A stretch of DNA of 64,000 nucleotides from Ramlibacter sp. WS9 (GCF_003797765.1 NZ_RKMB01000012.1:124001-188000), one strand, 5' to 3'. Numbered from the stretch's first letter, positions 35,625 to 44,810 are shown. Made by a program: numbers and translations. Notes: generated from the sequence alone by a model not told the origin.

Positions 35625-38600
35625 CTACTGCAAGGGTAGATTGGTCTGTTCGAAGGGCAGCTTCATTTCGCGCAGGTCGCGCTTCGTTTCCACCAGCACC
35701 AGGGGGCCGTCGTCCACGACGATCGCCGGCGGGCGCTCGCGCGGCACGCGGGGTGCACGTGGCTCGGCAGCAATCGCCGCCTGCACCGCGGCGATCTTCT
35801 CCGCATCCGAATTGACCCACTGCAGCCCGGAACCTTCGGCGACCTGGACCAGGTCGTCGACCGGTAGCTGGAAGGGTTGCACCTTGGGCAGGCCGCGAGC
35901 GGCGGGCGCTGCGGGCGCGACGGCAGGCGCGGCGGTTTGTGCCACCGGAGCGGCCGTTGAGACAGGCGCCGGTGCAGATACCGGTTCGGCTGCATACACG
36001 GGCGCGGCTGCCACGGTTGCCGGCGCTTCGGATTCGTCATTCACGAAACCGGTGGGGTAGCGCAGGCGCTCGCCGCGCTCTCCGTGCTCTTGCATGGGCT
36101 CACCGTCGTTCGCGGCCACTGTGGGTTGCACATTCTCCGCCGGCGCTTGCACACCGTCTTCACGCGGCTGGCGATCGCCGCGTTCGCGGCGGTCGCGGCC
36201 GTAGCGGTCGCGCGAACGGCGTTCACGGCGCTCTTCGCCTTCAGCCGCATCGGCCGGACGCACGTCCTGGTGGGTGTGCGATTCCAGCACCGGGTCGGCG
36301 GCGGGCGCCTGCTGGTGTCCGGTGTCCGCAACCGCGCCGACAGAAGACGCCGCGCCTGCCAATGCCGCTGCTTCGGCGCCTTCGGCGATGGGAGCCTGGT
36401 CACGCGGGCCACGATCTCCGCCGCGGCCGCCACGGCGTCCACGACCCTCGCCGCGCTCGCCACGTTCACCGCCTCGTTCGGTGCGCGGCGGGCGATCCTG
36501 GCGCTGCTCGTTCGGCGCGCCATCGGCTCCTGCTTGGAGATTGGCTGTCGTGCCCTCGGGCGCGCGTTGGTCGCCGTCGCGGCGCTCGCGCTGGCGGTCG
36601 CCTCGGCTTTCGCCGCGCTCACCACCGCGTGCTTCGCCACGGGCTTCGCGGTTGTCGCGGCCCTCGCCGCGATCCGTCCGCTCCCCACGGCGTTGTTCAC
36701 CATCGCGCTGGCGTCCGCCTTCGTTGCGGGGCTGGCCTTCTGCGCCGGCTTCGGCACGCTCGCGGCGTTGTTCGCCATCGCGTCCGCGACCCTCACCGCC
36801 GCGACCTTCACCCCCACGGCCTTCGCCGCGGCGGCCGTCCCGGCGCTCGCCGTCACGGCCACGGCCGCCCCGGCGGGAATCGCCGCGACCGCCTTCACCG
36901 CGTCCGCCTTCGCGCTTTTCTTCCTTCTTGGCTTCCACGACCGGTTTGACCGGCGCGGGCGCCGGGGCGGGCGCAGCGCCGAACAGGCCCTTGATCCATG
37001 CCATGAATCCGCCTTCGGCAGGGGCCGGCACGACGGGTGCTGGCGCGGCAGCAGCGGGCTTGCGGGCTTCGGGTTCGGCAGCCTTCACCGGCTCGGGCTT
37101 GGGCACGGCGATGGGAGCGGGCGCGTCGGGCAGCACGCCCTTGATCACCGGCTCTTGCTTGTTGGTGCGCTCGTGCGTGCGGCGCGTCACGGCTGTCGGG
37201 TCTTCGACTTCCTCGGCCATGTGGTAGCTGGCCTGGAGGTTGTCCAGGCGCGGGTCGTCGTGCTTCAGGCGCTCGAGCCGGTAGTTCGGCGTCTCCAGCG
37301 TCTTGTTCGGGATCATGATCACCGACAGACGCTGCTTGAGCTCGATCTTCGCGATCTCGGGGCGCTTCTCGTTGAGCAGGAACGAAGCGACGTCGACGGG
37401 CACTTGCACGTGCACGGCGGCGGTGCCGTCCTTCATCGACTCTTCCTGGATGATCCGCAGGATCTGCAGGGCCGAGCTTTCCGTGTCGCGGATGTGGCCA
37501 TGGCCGCCGCAACGGGGGCAGGGAATCGAAGCACCTTCCGAAAGAGCCGGGCGCAGGCGCTGGCGGCTCATTTCCATCAGGCCGAACTTGCTGATAGTGC
37601 CGAACTGCACGCGAGCGCGGTCTTGCCGCAGCGCGTCGCGCAGGCGGTTTTCGACTTCGCGGCGGTTCTTCGACTCTTCCATATCGATGAAGTCGATGAC
37701 GATCAGGCCGCCCAGGTCGCGCAAGCGCATCTGGCGGGCCACTTCGTCGGCCGCTTCCAGGTTGGTGCGGGTCGCGGTTTCCTCGATGTCGCCGCCCTTG
37801 ATGGCCCGGGCCGAGTTGACGTCGATGGAGACCAGCGCTTCGGTGTGGTCGATGACGACCACACCACCCGACGGCAGCTTCACTTCACGCGCGTAGGCCG
37901 ACTCGATCTGGTGCTCGATCTGGAAGCGGCTGAACAGCGGCGCATCGTCGCGGTAGCGCTTCACGCGAGCGGCGTGCTCGGGCATCACGTGCGACATGAA
38001 TTGCTGGGCCTGGTCGTAGATCTCGTCCGTGTCGATCAGGATGTCGCCGATGTCGTGGTTGAAGTAATCACGAATGGCGCGGATGACGAGGGAAGATTCC
38101 TGGTAGATCAGGAAGGCGCCCTTGCCGCCTTTGGAAGCGCCGTCGATGGCGCCCCAGAGCTTGAGCAGGTAGTTCAGGTCCCACTGCAGCTCGGGCGCGC
38201 TGCGGCCGATGCCGGCGGTGCGCGCGATGATGGACATGCCGTTGGGGTATTCCAACTGGTCCATGTTCTCTTTGAGCTCGGCCCGGTCGTCGCCTTCGAT
38301 GCGGCGCGAAACGCCGCCGCCGCGCGGGTTGTTCGGCATCAGAACGACGTAGCGGCCGGCCAGCGACACGAAAGTGGTGAGGGCCGCACCCTTGTTGCCG
38401 CGCTCTTCCTTCTCGACTTGGACCAGCAGTTCCTGGCCTTCCTTGATCACGTCGTTGATGCGGGCCTGGGAGACCGGCACGCCTTGGGCGAAGTAGCTCT
38501 TGGAGATTTCCTTGAACGGCAGGAAGCCGTGGCGGTCTTCGCCGTAGTCGACGAAGCAGGCTTCCAGCGAAGGCTCGACGCGCGTGACGACGGCCTTGTA

Positions 38601-38723
38601 GATATTGCCCTTGCGCTGTTCGCGCCCTTCGATTTCGATTTCGTAGTCGAGGAGCTTTTGTCCGTCGACGATGGCCAGGCGGCGTTCTTCGGCCTGCGTG
38701 GCATTGATCAGCATGCGCTTCAT
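35625..38723 (-). CDS. rne: Ribonuclease E
   Basis: The main endoribonuclease of mRNA decay and rRNA/tRNA processing, degradosome scaffold at the inner membrane. 1032 residues. N-terminal [19 protein letters not shown]1 domain ([21 protein letters not shown]), 5' sensor and DNase-I-like active site ([32 protein letters not shown] with the catalytic acids), and Zn-link CPRCGGHG. The C-terminal about 500 residues are low complexity: proline/alanine runs, then RGE/GGR/DRR-rich repeats (about 36400-36900) likely to bind RNA, then a short hydrophobic-acidic end. AAGGA precedes the ATG. A long structured leader suggests autoregulation. Confidence 0.95.
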   Translation of the reverse strand: MKRMLINATQAEERRLAIVDGQKLLDYEIEIEGREQRKGNIYKAVVTRVEPSLEACFVDYGEDRHGFLPFKEISKSYFAQGVPVSQARINDVIKEGQELLVQVEKEERGNKGAALTTFVSLAGRYVVLMPNNPRGGGVSRRIEGDDRAELKENMDQLEYPNGMSIIARTAGIGRSAPELQWDLNYLLKLWGAIDGASKGGKGAFLIYQESSLVIRAIRDYFNHDIGDILIDTDEIYDQAQQFMSHVMPEHAARVKRYRDDAPLFSRFQIEHQIESAYAREVKLPSGGVVVIDHTEALVSIDVNSARAIKGGDIEETATRTNLEAADEVARQMRLRDLGGLIVIDFIDMEESKNRREVENRLRDALRQDRARVQFGTISKFGLMEMSRQRLRPALSEGASIPCPRCGGHGHIRDTESSALQILRIIQEESMKDGTAAVHVQVPVDVASFLLNEKRPEIAKIELKQRLSVIMIPNKTLETPNYRLERLKHDDPRLDNLQASYHMAEEVEDPTAVTRRTHERTNKQEPVIKGVLPDAPAPIAVPKPEPVKAAEPEARKPAAAAPAPVVPAPAEGGFMAWIKGLFGAAPAPAPAPVKPVVEAKKEEKREGGRGEGGRGDSRRGGRGRDGERRDGRRGEGRGGEGRGGEGRGRDGEQRRERAEAGAEGQPRNEGGRQRDGEQRRGERTDRGEGRDNREARGEARGGERGESRGDRQRERRDGDQRAPEGTTANLQAGADGAPNEQRQDRPPRTERGGERGERGEGRGRRGGRGGDRGPRDQAPIAEGAEAAALAGAASSVGAVADTGHQQAPAADPVLESHTHQDVRPADAAEGEERRERRSRDRYGRDRRERGDRQPREDGVQAPAENVQPTVAANDGEPMQEHGERGERLRYPTGFVNDESEAPATVAAAPVYAAEPVSAPAPVSTAAPVAQTAAPAVAPAAPAARGLPKVQPFQLPVDDLVQVAEGSGLQWVNSDAEKIAAVQAAIAAEPRAPRVPRERPPAIVVDDGPLVLVETKRDLREMKLPFEQTNLPLQ

Positions 38724-39284
38724 AGCGTCTAGTCCTTTAGTCAGTTGGGGACAGAGCAGATCGCAAGCGATCCTGGCCTGTCCCGCAACACATCACCGAC
38801 CCATGACGGGTCAACGATGCCTGCTAGCGCTTTGAAACGATGGAATTGCCGGGTATGCGTACGCGTGACTGAGGTCTAGCTCAATCGGCGAGGCAAGGGC
38901 GCGTGGAGGAGGGCGAGGCGGGGGCCGCCGAAAAGGCGGTGCCGGGGCGCTACAAAGTCTGTAGCGTGCTGGGCCTGCGGTACGCGGGCGGTTGGCAATA
39001 CCAGGCCGCCCGGCGGGGCTGTAAGCCACCGCCAGCAGGCCAGAAGGATTGCCATCAGCACAGGATGTCTCGCTTTAGTCCGCCTGCGAAGCGGTGCTCC
39101 GCAGGCTGTATTCCGTATCAGTGTTTCAAAGTGCCGGCTTCACGTCACCTGGAGCGGACCATCGACAGCATCTGGCTGGCAATCTGTAAGCTCCGGGAAC
39201 GGTGGCATCGACCTTCCAGCGCAGGCGGCGGTTGGGCGTGGAGCTAAACTCCAAGGCAAATCAACCACTTACAGCGTTACGCTA
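38724..39284. promoter_or_regulatory. Long rne/rluC divergent intergenic region with hairpins
   Basis: No gene is evident in these 561 bases; the open frames are short and lack support. Several inverted repeats are present: 38748-38784 (GGGACAG/CTGTCCC enclosing GATCG/CGATC), 38949-38965 (GCTACA/TGTAGC) and 39082-39106 (GCCTGCG/CGCAGGC). Read from the rne side this would be a long structured 5' leader, as in enterobacteria, where the rne leader mediates feedback by RNase E itself. Promoters for both genes must lie here, but I could not fix them. Confidence 0.55.
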
Positions 39285-40268
39285 GTGAAACACATTATAG
39301 GGGGCGATACAGCCCCCGCAAGCGCGCAGGTCAAATTTGTGACCGTGGAGGAAGATTCGGCCGGCCAAAGGCTCGATAACTTCCTCATCCGCGAGCTCAA
39401 GGGAGTGCCGAAGACCCACGTGTATCGCATCATTCGCAGCGGCGAAGTGCGGGTAAACAAGGGACGGGCCGGGGCGGATACGCGTGTGGAAACCGGCGAT
39501 GTGATCCGGTTGCCGCCGGTGCGGGTTTCCGAAAAGATCGCCGAAAAACTGGAGAAACCGGCGCCGGCGCGGGAATTTCCCATCCTGCTGGAAGACGAAC
39601 ACCTCATCGCGATCGACAAGCCGGCGGGCGTGGCCGTGCATGGCGGCAGCGGCGTCAGCTTCGGCGTCATCGAGCAATTGCGCCAGGCCCGGCCCGCGGC
39701 GAAGTTCCTGGAACTGGTGCACCGGCTCGACCGTGAAACGTCGGGCATCCTGCTCGTCGCCAAGAAGCGATCCGCCCTCACAAAGCTGCAGGACCAGTTC
39801 CGTGAGCGGGAAACCGGCAAGACGTACCTGGCGCTGGTGGTGGGCGCCTGGCCGGCAAACAAGAAGGTCATCGACGTACCGCTGCACAAGTACCTGCAGG
39901 CCGACGGCGAGCGGCGGGTCAAGGTGGTGGCCAAGGACGATCCGGACGGCATGCGGTCGATCACCCTGGTGAAGGTCGCGCAGAAGCTGGCCGACTTCAC
40001 GCTCCTCGAAGTCACCATCAAGACCGGCCGCACTCACCAGATCCGCGTGCACCTTGCCTCCCAAGGGCACGCCATTGCGGGTGACGACAAGTACGGGGAT
40101 TTCGAACTCAACCGGGCGCTGCAAAAACAAGGGCTCAAGCGCATGTTCCTGCATGCCTGGCGCCTGACGTTCGCGCACCCGCAGACGGCCCAGGGCGTGG
40201 AATTGCTGTCGCCGCTGCCTGCGGAACTGGTTCGTTTCGTGGAGGAGAAAAAGAATGACAAGGCGTGA
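39285..40268 (+). CDS. rluC: 23S rRNA pseudouridine synthase RluC
   Basis: A 327-residue RluA-family enzyme that makes pseudouridines 955, 2504 and 2580 of 23S rRNA in E. coli. An N-terminal S4 domain (QRLDNFLIRELKGVPKTHVYRI) precedes the catalytic domain, with the active-site aspartate in VHRLDRETSGILL and KTGRTHQIRVHLAS near the end. The GTG start at 39285 is the best upstream codon; it gives a short extension before VKFVTVEED. Divergence from rne is conserved in many proteobacteria and supports RluC over RluD. Confidence 0.92.
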   Translation: MKHIIGGDTAPASAQVKFVTVEEDSAGQRLDNFLIRELKGVPKTHVYRIIRSGEVRVNKGRAGADTRVETGDVIRLPPVRVSEKIAEKLEKPAPAREFPILLEDEHLIAIDKPAGVAVHGGSGVSFGVIEQLRQARPAAKFLELVHRLDRETSGILLVAKKRSALTKLQDQFRERETGKTYLALVVGAWPANKKVIDVPLHKYLQADGERRVKVVAKDDPDGMRSITLVKVAQKLADFTLLEVTIKTGRTHQIRVHLASQGHAIAGDDKYGDFELNRALQKQGLKRMFLHAWRLTFAHPQTAQGVELLSPLPAELVRFVEEKKNDKA

Positions 40269-40404
40269 ATGGCAGATCGCGGTGCCCATCCTGGTGGGAC
40301 TGTTGCTGTGCGTGGCGGGCTTCATGCACGGCGTGCAAATCGAAAGTTCGTTGGACGGGGCCACCGCCGGATCGACCCTATGGCTGCTACTGGGCTGGGG
40401 ATAA
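40255..40404 (+). CDS. 49-residue single-helix membrane peptide
   Basis: A short frame overlaps the last 14 bases of rluC and has a strong GGAGG nine bases before its ATG (40255). The product begins MTRREWQIAVPILVGLLL and continues through a hydrophobic segment of about 18 residues, then a short polar loop (VQIESSLDGATAG) and a second hydrophobic patch STLWLLLGWG. It lies eight bases before the HAD phosphatase gene, so it is in an operon. No known family is recognised. Good ribosome site and tight packing favour a real gene. Confidence 0.55.
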   Translation: MTRREWQIAVPILVGLLLCVAGFMHGVQIESSLDGATAGSTLWLLLGWG

Positions 40405-40411
40405 TCGGCGC

Positions 40412-41080
40412 ATGCCCTCCACCCGCCAACGCCGCTTCGACCTGATCGCTTTCGACTGGGACGGCACCTTGTTCGACTCCACCCGGATCATCACGCAGTG
40501 CATCCAGCGCGCGGTGGTCGACGTTGGCGGTGCCCAGCCCACCGAGAAGGCGGCTTCCTACGTGATCGGCATGGCCTTGATGCAAGCCCTGGCCCATGCG
40601 GCGCCGGACGTTCCGAAAGAAAAGTACCCCGAGCTTGGCGCGCGCTACCAGCACCATTACAGGGCGCACCGGGACGATCTCAGCCTGTTCGACGGCGTGC
40701 TCCCGATGCTCGACGACCTCAAGGACCGCCACCACTGGCTCGCCGTCGCGACCGGTAAATCGCGCCGAGGCCTGGATGAGATCTTGCAGACGGTACAGCT
40801 CAAGGGCGTGTTCAACGGCTCGCGCACGGCGGATGAGACCGCAGGCAAACCTCATCCGCGGATGCTCCACGAGTTGATGCGCGAGTTCGGAACCGATCCC
40901 GAACGCACGCTGATGATTGGCGACACGACGCATGATTTGCAGATGGCGATGAATGCCGGCTGCGCGAGCGTGGGCGTGAGCTACGGCGCGCACGAACCGG
41001 CCGAGTTCGAAGTCCTGGCGCCTTTGCACGTGGCGCACTCGGTGCGCGACTTGCACGGCTGGCTCCAGCAGAACGCGTGA
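40412..41080 (+). CDS. HAD-IA hydrolase, phosphoglycolate phosphatase-like
   Basis: A 222-residue haloacid dehalogenase-superfamily phosphatase. Motif I is FDWDGTLFDST (nucleophile Asp15, acid Asp17), motif II/III fall in VATGKSRRGL and AGKPHPRML, and motif IV is MIGDTTHDLQMAMNAG. The cap is the small helical type of Gph-like enzymes. Genes of this type often follow rluC in beta- and gammaproteobacteria. The physiological substrate is unknown; 2-phosphoglycolate or a nucleotide is plausible. It overlaps the Rieske gene by GTGA. Confidence 0.88.
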   Translation: MPSTRQRRFDLIAFDWDGTLFDSTRIITQCIQRAVVDVGGAQPTEKAASYVIGMALMQALAHAAPDVPKEKYPELGARYQHHYRAHRDDLSLFDGVLPMLDDLKDRHHWLAVATGKSRRGLDEILQTVQLKGVFNGSRTADETAGKPHPRMLHELMREFGTDPERTLMIGDTTHDLQMAMNAGCASVGVSYGAHEPAEFEVLAPLHVAHSVRDLHGWLQQNA

Positions 41081-41454
41081 CGTCCGTGGCCCCCGCAGAA
41101 ATTCCGCTTTGCAACTCCGCTGACCTTGCCGACGGCGGCGAGGCGGTGCCTTTCGATGTGCTGTTCGGCGGCCAGACCTGCCGAGCGTTCGCCGTTCGCT
41201 ATGGGGGCGGAGTCCATGCTTACCTCAACCGCTGCGCGCACGTGGCCATGGAAATGGACTGGCAGCCCAACCGCTTCTTCGACGACACCGGCCGCTGGCT
41301 CCTGTGCAGCACGCACGGCGCTGCCTACGAGCCCGCTACGGGTGCGTGCGCCGGCGGCCCCTGCCGCGGCGGCCTGGTGAAGATCACCCTCACCGAGCGC
41401 GACGGTGTGGTGCACTGGCATACTGACTTCAATCTCCAACCCGTCGAGTTTTAA
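41077..41454 (+). CDS. Rieske 2Fe-2S protein
   Basis: A 125-residue single-domain ferredoxin of the Rieske type. The cluster ligands are Cys53-x-His55 (RCAHV) and Cys77-x2-His80 (CSTHGA), and the proline-less GACAGGPCRGG loop closes the domain. It has no signal or membrane segment, so it is a soluble electron carrier or an oxygenase-type ferredoxin; no oxygenase is adjacent. The GTG start overlaps the HAD stop, and the S49 protease starts four bases after its stop, forming a tight operon. Confidence 0.87.
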   Translation: MTSVAPAEIPLCNSADLADGGEAVPFDVLFGGQTCRAFAVRYGGGVHAYLNRCAHVAMEMDWQPNRFFDDTGRWLLCSTHGAAYEPATGACAGGPCRGGLVKITLTERDGVVHWHTDFNLQPVEF

Positions 41455-41458
41455 GAAA

Positions 41459-42469
41459 ATGAACGAATCGCTGCCGCCCGAAGCCGGGACCCCTGAAACG
41501 CCTTCGACCGGCTACCGCGCCGAGGCGGAGCGCCTGGGTGCCGTGCCGGGCTGGGAACGCAGTGCCCTGGAAAAGCTGATGCTCTCCACGCTGGAAGAGC
41601 AGCGTTCGCAGCGGCGCTGGAGGATGTTCAGGAGCATGGCGTGGCTGGCGCTGTTCGTGTTCGTGTTGTGGGCGTTGACGCACCGCGGCACGCCCAGCAC
41701 AGACAAGACAACCGCGCATACGGCTGTGATCGAGATCAAGGGCGAGATCGCGTCCGGCAGCGATGCCAGCGCCGAAACCGTGGTGGCCGCGATGCGCACC
41801 GCGTTCGAGGACAACGGCGCCCAGGCCGTCGTGCTGCTGATCAACTCGCCGGGCGGCAGCCCAGTGCAGGCGGGCATCATCAACGACGAAATCAAACGCC
41901 TCAGGACCAAGCACAAGAAGCCGATCTATGCGGTGGTGGAAGAGTCGTGCGCCTCGGCGGCCTATTACATCGCCGCGGCGACGGACCGCATCTTCGTCGA
42001 CAAGGCCAGTATCGTGGGCAGCATCGGCGTGCTGATGGACGGCTTCGGCTTTACCGGCCTCATGGAAAAACTGGGCGTCGAACGGCGTCTGATGACCGCG
42101 GGCGAGAACAAGGGATTCCTCGACCCGTTCAGCCCGCAAACCGAAAAGCACCGCGTGTTCGCGCAGGGCATGCTGGACCAGATCCACAAGCAGTTCATCG
42201 ACGTGGTGAAGGCCGGCCGCGGCAAGCGGCTGAAGGAGTCGCCCGAGCTGTTCACCGGCCTGTTCTGGACGGGCCAGCAGGCGGTGGAAATGGGCTTGGC
42301 CGACCAGTTGGGGAACCTGGACTTCGTGGCGCGCGAAATCGTCAAGGCCGAAGACCTGGTCGACTACACCCGCCGCGACAACGTTGCAGAACGCCTGGCC
42401 AAGAAGTTCGGCGCTGCGATGGGCGAGGGCGCCATCCGCGCGCTGAAATCGGTGCCCGCCATTCGTTGA
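41459..42469 (+). CDS. sppA: S49 family signal peptide peptidase, SppA-like
   Basis: A 336-residue membrane serine protease that degrades cleaved signal peptides in the membrane. One transmembrane helix (about residues 60-74) follows a 59-residue cytoplasmic leader. The short (about 36 kDa) SppA form is indicated: oxyanion LLINSPGGSPVQAG, nucleophile Ser166 in ESCASAAYYIAA, SIVGSIGVLMDGF, and general-base Lys218 in AGENKGFLDPF. The start ATG at 41459 lies just after the Rieske stop. It converges on the methylase gene. Confidence 0.92.
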   Translation: MNESLPPEAGTPETPSTGYRAEAERLGAVPGWERSALEKLMLSTLEEQRSQRRWRMFRSMAWLALFVFVLWALTHRGTPSTDKTTAHTAVIEIKGEIASGSDASAETVVAAMRTAFEDNGAQAVVLLINSPGGSPVQAGIINDEIKRLRTKHKKPIYAVVEESCASAAYYIAAATDRIFVDKASIVGSIGVLMDGFGFTGLMEKLGVERRLMTAGENKGFLDPFSPQTEKHRVFAQGMLDQIHKQFIDVVKAGRGKRLKESPELFTGLFWTGQQAVEMGLADQLGNLDFVAREIVKAEDLVDYTRRDNVAERLAKKFGAAMGEGAIRALKSVPAIR

Positions 42470-42480
42470 CGGCGGCGGGC

Positions 42481-43248
42481 CTAGCGGCCGATCGCGAAAA
42501 CAGCCGGCACGTCGTTCGTGACCGGTGCGACCTGCTGTTTCCACAAGCTTACGGGCTGGCTGCGCGTGACCGCATTGGAGAGCGTCAGGCCGCTGCCGAC
42601 GGCCAGCCGTGTTCCCGGCTGCAGCGTCTTGACCAGCGAATCCCAGAGCGCCGCGTTGCGATAGGGCGTTTCGATGAACAGCTGTGACTGGCCGCCTTTG
42701 AGTGCGAGCGCTTCGAGCTCGCGAATGCGCTGCGCCCGCTGGGCCGGGTCCTGCGGGAGGTAGCCGACGAAGGCGAAATTCTGTCCGTTCAAACCGCTGG
42801 CTGCGAGCGTCAGCAGCAGCGAGACCGGCCCGACCAACGGAATCACCCGCAGGCCCAATTCATGTGCGGCGCGCACGACCGAGGACCCGGGGTCTGCGAT
42901 CGCGGGCATGCCGGCTTCGCTGAGCAGCCCGACGTCGTGTCCTTCAAGCGCAGCGGCAAGGAGTGGTTTGGCGTTGAAGCCGGAGTCGTGATCGCCCTTC
43001 TTGTGCACTTCACGCGGCAGTTCGGTGATCTGCTGTTCGCGCAGCGGCAAGGCCAGGGGATGGGACTCGTCGATGCGCTTCAGGTAGGCACGGGCCGATT
43101 TTGCGTTCTCGCAGATCCAGTGGGTCAGCCCCGCCGCGACCGCCAGCGTGCCGGCGGGCAACGCTTCGGCCAGCGGCGCTTGCACCGCGCAGCCGAAGTC
43201 CAGCGGCGCCGGAATGAGATAGAGCTTGCCCAAGGGCGGAGCAGCCAT
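42481..43248 (-). CDS. RsmI-like SAM-dependent methyltransferase (tetrapyrrole methylase fold)
   Basis: A 255-residue member of the tetrapyrrole methylase family, a paralogue of RsmI (16S rRNA cytidine 2'-O-methyltransferase). The motifs GKLYLIPAPLDFG, ENAKSARAYLKRID, GLLSEAGMPAIADPGSSVV and LVGPVSLLLTLAASGLNGQ correspond to the SAM-binding and substrate loops. The C-terminal winged helix of true RsmI is absent. Its start overlaps the maf stop by one base (TGATG), so they are co-translated. The RNA target, if any, is unknown. Confidence 0.85.
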   Translation of the reverse strand: MAAPPLGKLYLIPAPLDFGCAVQAPLAEALPAGTLAVAAGLTHWICENAKSARAYLKRIDESHPLALPLREQQITELPREVHKKGDHDSGFNAKPLLAAALEGHDVGLLSEAGMPAIADPGSSVVRAAHELGLRVIPLVGPVSLLLTLAASGLNGQNFAFVGYLPQDPAQRAQRIRELEALALKGGQSQLFIETPYRNAALWDSLVKTLQPGTRLAVGSGLTLSNAVTRSQPVSLWKQQVAPVTNDVPAVFAIGR

Positions 43249-43853
43249 CAGATCACCTTGACGCCGGCCGCGCGGATCATGCGGCAGGTGCGGATCAGCG
43301 GCAGGCCGACCAGGGCCGTGGGGTCGTCGCTGTCGATGGCGTCGAGCAGCGCGATGCCCAGGCCTTCGCTGCGGGCGCTTCCGGCGCAGTCGTACGGCTG
43401 TTCCGCTTGAAGATAGGACTCGATCTCCGCGTCGCTCAAGTCGCGAAACTTGACGCGCACCGGGGCGAGGTCCAGTTGCTCGAAACCGGTGGCCCGGCAG
43501 ACCACGGCAAGAGCAGTCTGGAAAATGACGATGCGGCCACGCATCCGCCGCAGCTGGGCAGTCGCCTTGTCGTGGGTGCCGGGTTTGCCAATCGGTTCGC
43601 CGTCCAGGTCGGCGACCTGGTCCGACCCGATGACGACGGCATCCGGAAATTTCGCGGCCACGGCATGTGCCTTGGCCAGCGCAAGCCGCCGAGCCAGTTC
43701 GGCCGGAGATTCACCGCTCTGCGGCGTTTCATCGACATCGGGCGCGGCCACTTCGAACGGCAGCTGCAGCCTCTGCAGCAATTCGCGGCGGTAGCGCGAC
43801 GTGGATCCCAGCACCAAGGGGCGGGTGGGATGGAGCGGCGTGGACTCGGGCAT
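43248..43853 (-). CDS. yceF: Maf/YceF-type nucleotide pyrophosphatase
   Basis: A 201-residue Maf-fold enzyme that hydrolyses modified nucleoside triphosphates; the YceF subgroup prefers 7-methyl-GTP. LVLGSTSRYRRELLQRL is the N-terminal signature, DVDETPQSGESP and VIGSDQVADLDGEPIGKPG carry the catalytic residues, and YDCAGSARSEGLGIAL is characteristic of YceF. The chromosomal position, divergent from yceD-rpmF-plsX, agrees with yceF. It is coupled to the downstream methylase gene by TGATG. Confidence 0.92.
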   Translation of the reverse strand: MPESTPLHPTRPLVLGSTSRYRRELLQRLQLPFEVAAPDVDETPQSGESPAELARRLALAKAHAVAAKFPDAVVIGSDQVADLDGEPIGKPGTHDKATAQLRRMRGRIVIFQTALAVVCRATGFEQLDLAPVRVKFRDLSDAEIESYLQAEQPYDCAGSARSEGLGIALLDAIDSDDPTALVGLPLIRTCRMIRAAGVKVI

Positions 43854-43878
43854 GTCCTGATTCTCTTACACTGGCCCA

Positions 43879-44424
43879 ATGAGCAAAGAGTTCGCGGCCC
43901 GCAGGCTGGACATCAAGGCCTTCGCCGAGGAAGGCGCGCACGTGCAAGGCGAGCAGCGCTTGCGCGAATACGGACGCCTACTGGCCGAGACACAGGGTCG
44001 CGGGGCCGAGTCGCCGGTGGTCTGGACGGCCAGCGGAGAAATCCGCAACCCACTGCACGTACAGCCGGAAGTTTGGCTGCACCTCCAGGCGAACGCCACA
44101 TTGCCGCTGACCTGCCAGCGTTGCCTGGCGTCGGTGGACGTGCCTGTGTCCGTGGACCGCGCCTTCCGGTTCGTCTCCGACGAGCAAATCGCGGCCGCGC
44201 AGGATGAGGAGTCCGAAGAGGACGTGCTGGCGCTCAGCCGCAGCTTCGATTTGCTCGAACTGGTCGAAGACGAGATGCTGATGGAAATGCCGCTCGCGCC
44301 GCGCCACGAAACCTGCCCGGTGCCGGTCAAGCTGGCTGTGGAAGATGCTGACTTCGACAGCGTTTCCGTCCAGCGCGAGAACCCCTTCGCGGTGCTGGGC
44401 AAGCTCAAGTCGGGCAAATCCTAG
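43879..44424 (+). CDS. yceD: YceD family protein (DUF177)
   Basis: A 181-residue cytoplasmic protein of the DUF177 family, linked genetically to 23S rRNA and L32 metabolism. The core LTCQRCLASVDVPVSVDRAFRF holds the family's Cys pair, and an acidic stretch (AAQDEESEEDVLALSRSFDLLELVEDEMLM) follows. It ends NPFAVLGKLKSGKS, the usual C-terminus. It is directly upstream of rpmF, as in most proteobacteria. A TATAAT box between them suggests rpmF has its own promoter as well. Confidence 0.93.
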   Translation: MSKEFAARRLDIKAFAEEGAHVQGEQRLREYGRLLAETQGRGAESPVVWTASGEIRNPLHVQPEVWLHLQANATLPLTCQRCLASVDVPVSVDRAFRFVSDEQIAAAQDEESEEDVLALSRSFDLLELVEDEMLMEMPLAPRHETCPVPVKLAVEDADFDSVSVQRENPFAVLGKLKSGKS

Positions 44425-44443
44425 CCAAATCAGTGGCTTGGGC

Positions 44444-44449
44444 TATAAT
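44444..44449 (+). promoter_or_regulatory. TATAAT -10 box upstream of rpmF
   Basis: A perfect TATAAT lies 20 bases after the yceD stop and 124 bases before rpmF. The -35 region (CTAGCC at 17-base spacing) is poor. The implied leader of more than 100 bases could hold an L32 or growth-rate control element; I saw no convincing one. Confidence 0.4.
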
Positions 44450-44572
44450 CATGGGCTTCGCGCCTGCAGGCAACGCACCTGGGAGCGCTTACTGTCAAAC
44501 CCAGCTTACCGTCAAACCCATTAACCCGCCTTGGACGCTCTGCCCGGGGCCTTTTGAATCCAGGAGCCCCTC

Positions 44573-44755
44573 ATGGCCGTTCAGCAAAACAAGAAATCGC
44601 CGTCCAAGCGCGGCATGCACCGTTCCCACAATGCCCTGGTCGTGCCGGGCATCGCCGTCGAAACCACCACCGGCGAAACCCACCTGCGCCACCACATCAG
44701 CCCCACCGGTTTCTACCGTGGCCGCAAGGTGCTGAAAACCAAGAACGACGCCTGA
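44573..44755 (+). CDS. rpmF: 50S ribosomal protein L32
   Basis: A 60-residue ribosomal protein. [20 protein letters not shown] is the canonical start, and the end [15 protein letters not shown] is typical of betaproteobacterial L32. The zinc-binding cysteines of some L32 proteins are absent, so this is the Zn-independent form. AGGAG precedes the ATG. It is followed by a strong terminator-like hairpin before plsX. Confidence 0.97.
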   Translation: MAVQQNKKSPSKRGMHRSHNALVVPGIAVETTTGETHLRHHISPTGFYRGRKVLKTKNDA

Positions 44756-44773
44756 TCCAGGCTTCACGCCCCC

Positions 44774-44810
44774 AAGGCCCGTCTGCCCGGCAGTACGGGC
44801 CTTTGTTTTT
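44774..44810 (+). terminator. Terminator-like hairpin between rpmF and plsX
   Basis: AAGGCCCGT (44774-44782) pairs perfectly with ACGGGCCTT (44795-44803) and is followed by TGTTTTT. It probably ends or attenuates the yceD-rpmF transcript, reducing read-through into the fatty-acid genes. Confidence 0.75.

Noticed and set aside
36400-36960. Apparent tandem repeats that might be a CRISPR or minisatellite
   Set aside because: They are irregular and in frame with the RGE/GGR-rich tail of RNase E, so they are protein low complexity.
36084-38732. 882-codon open frame on the forward strand
   Set aside because: It is antisense to rne; the alanine/threonine/phenylalanine-rich composition mirrors the low-complexity RNase E tail.
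38903-39247. 114-codon forward frame in the rne/rluC gap
   Set aside because: It has no ribosome site and no similarity to known proteins, and it spans hairpins of the probable leader.
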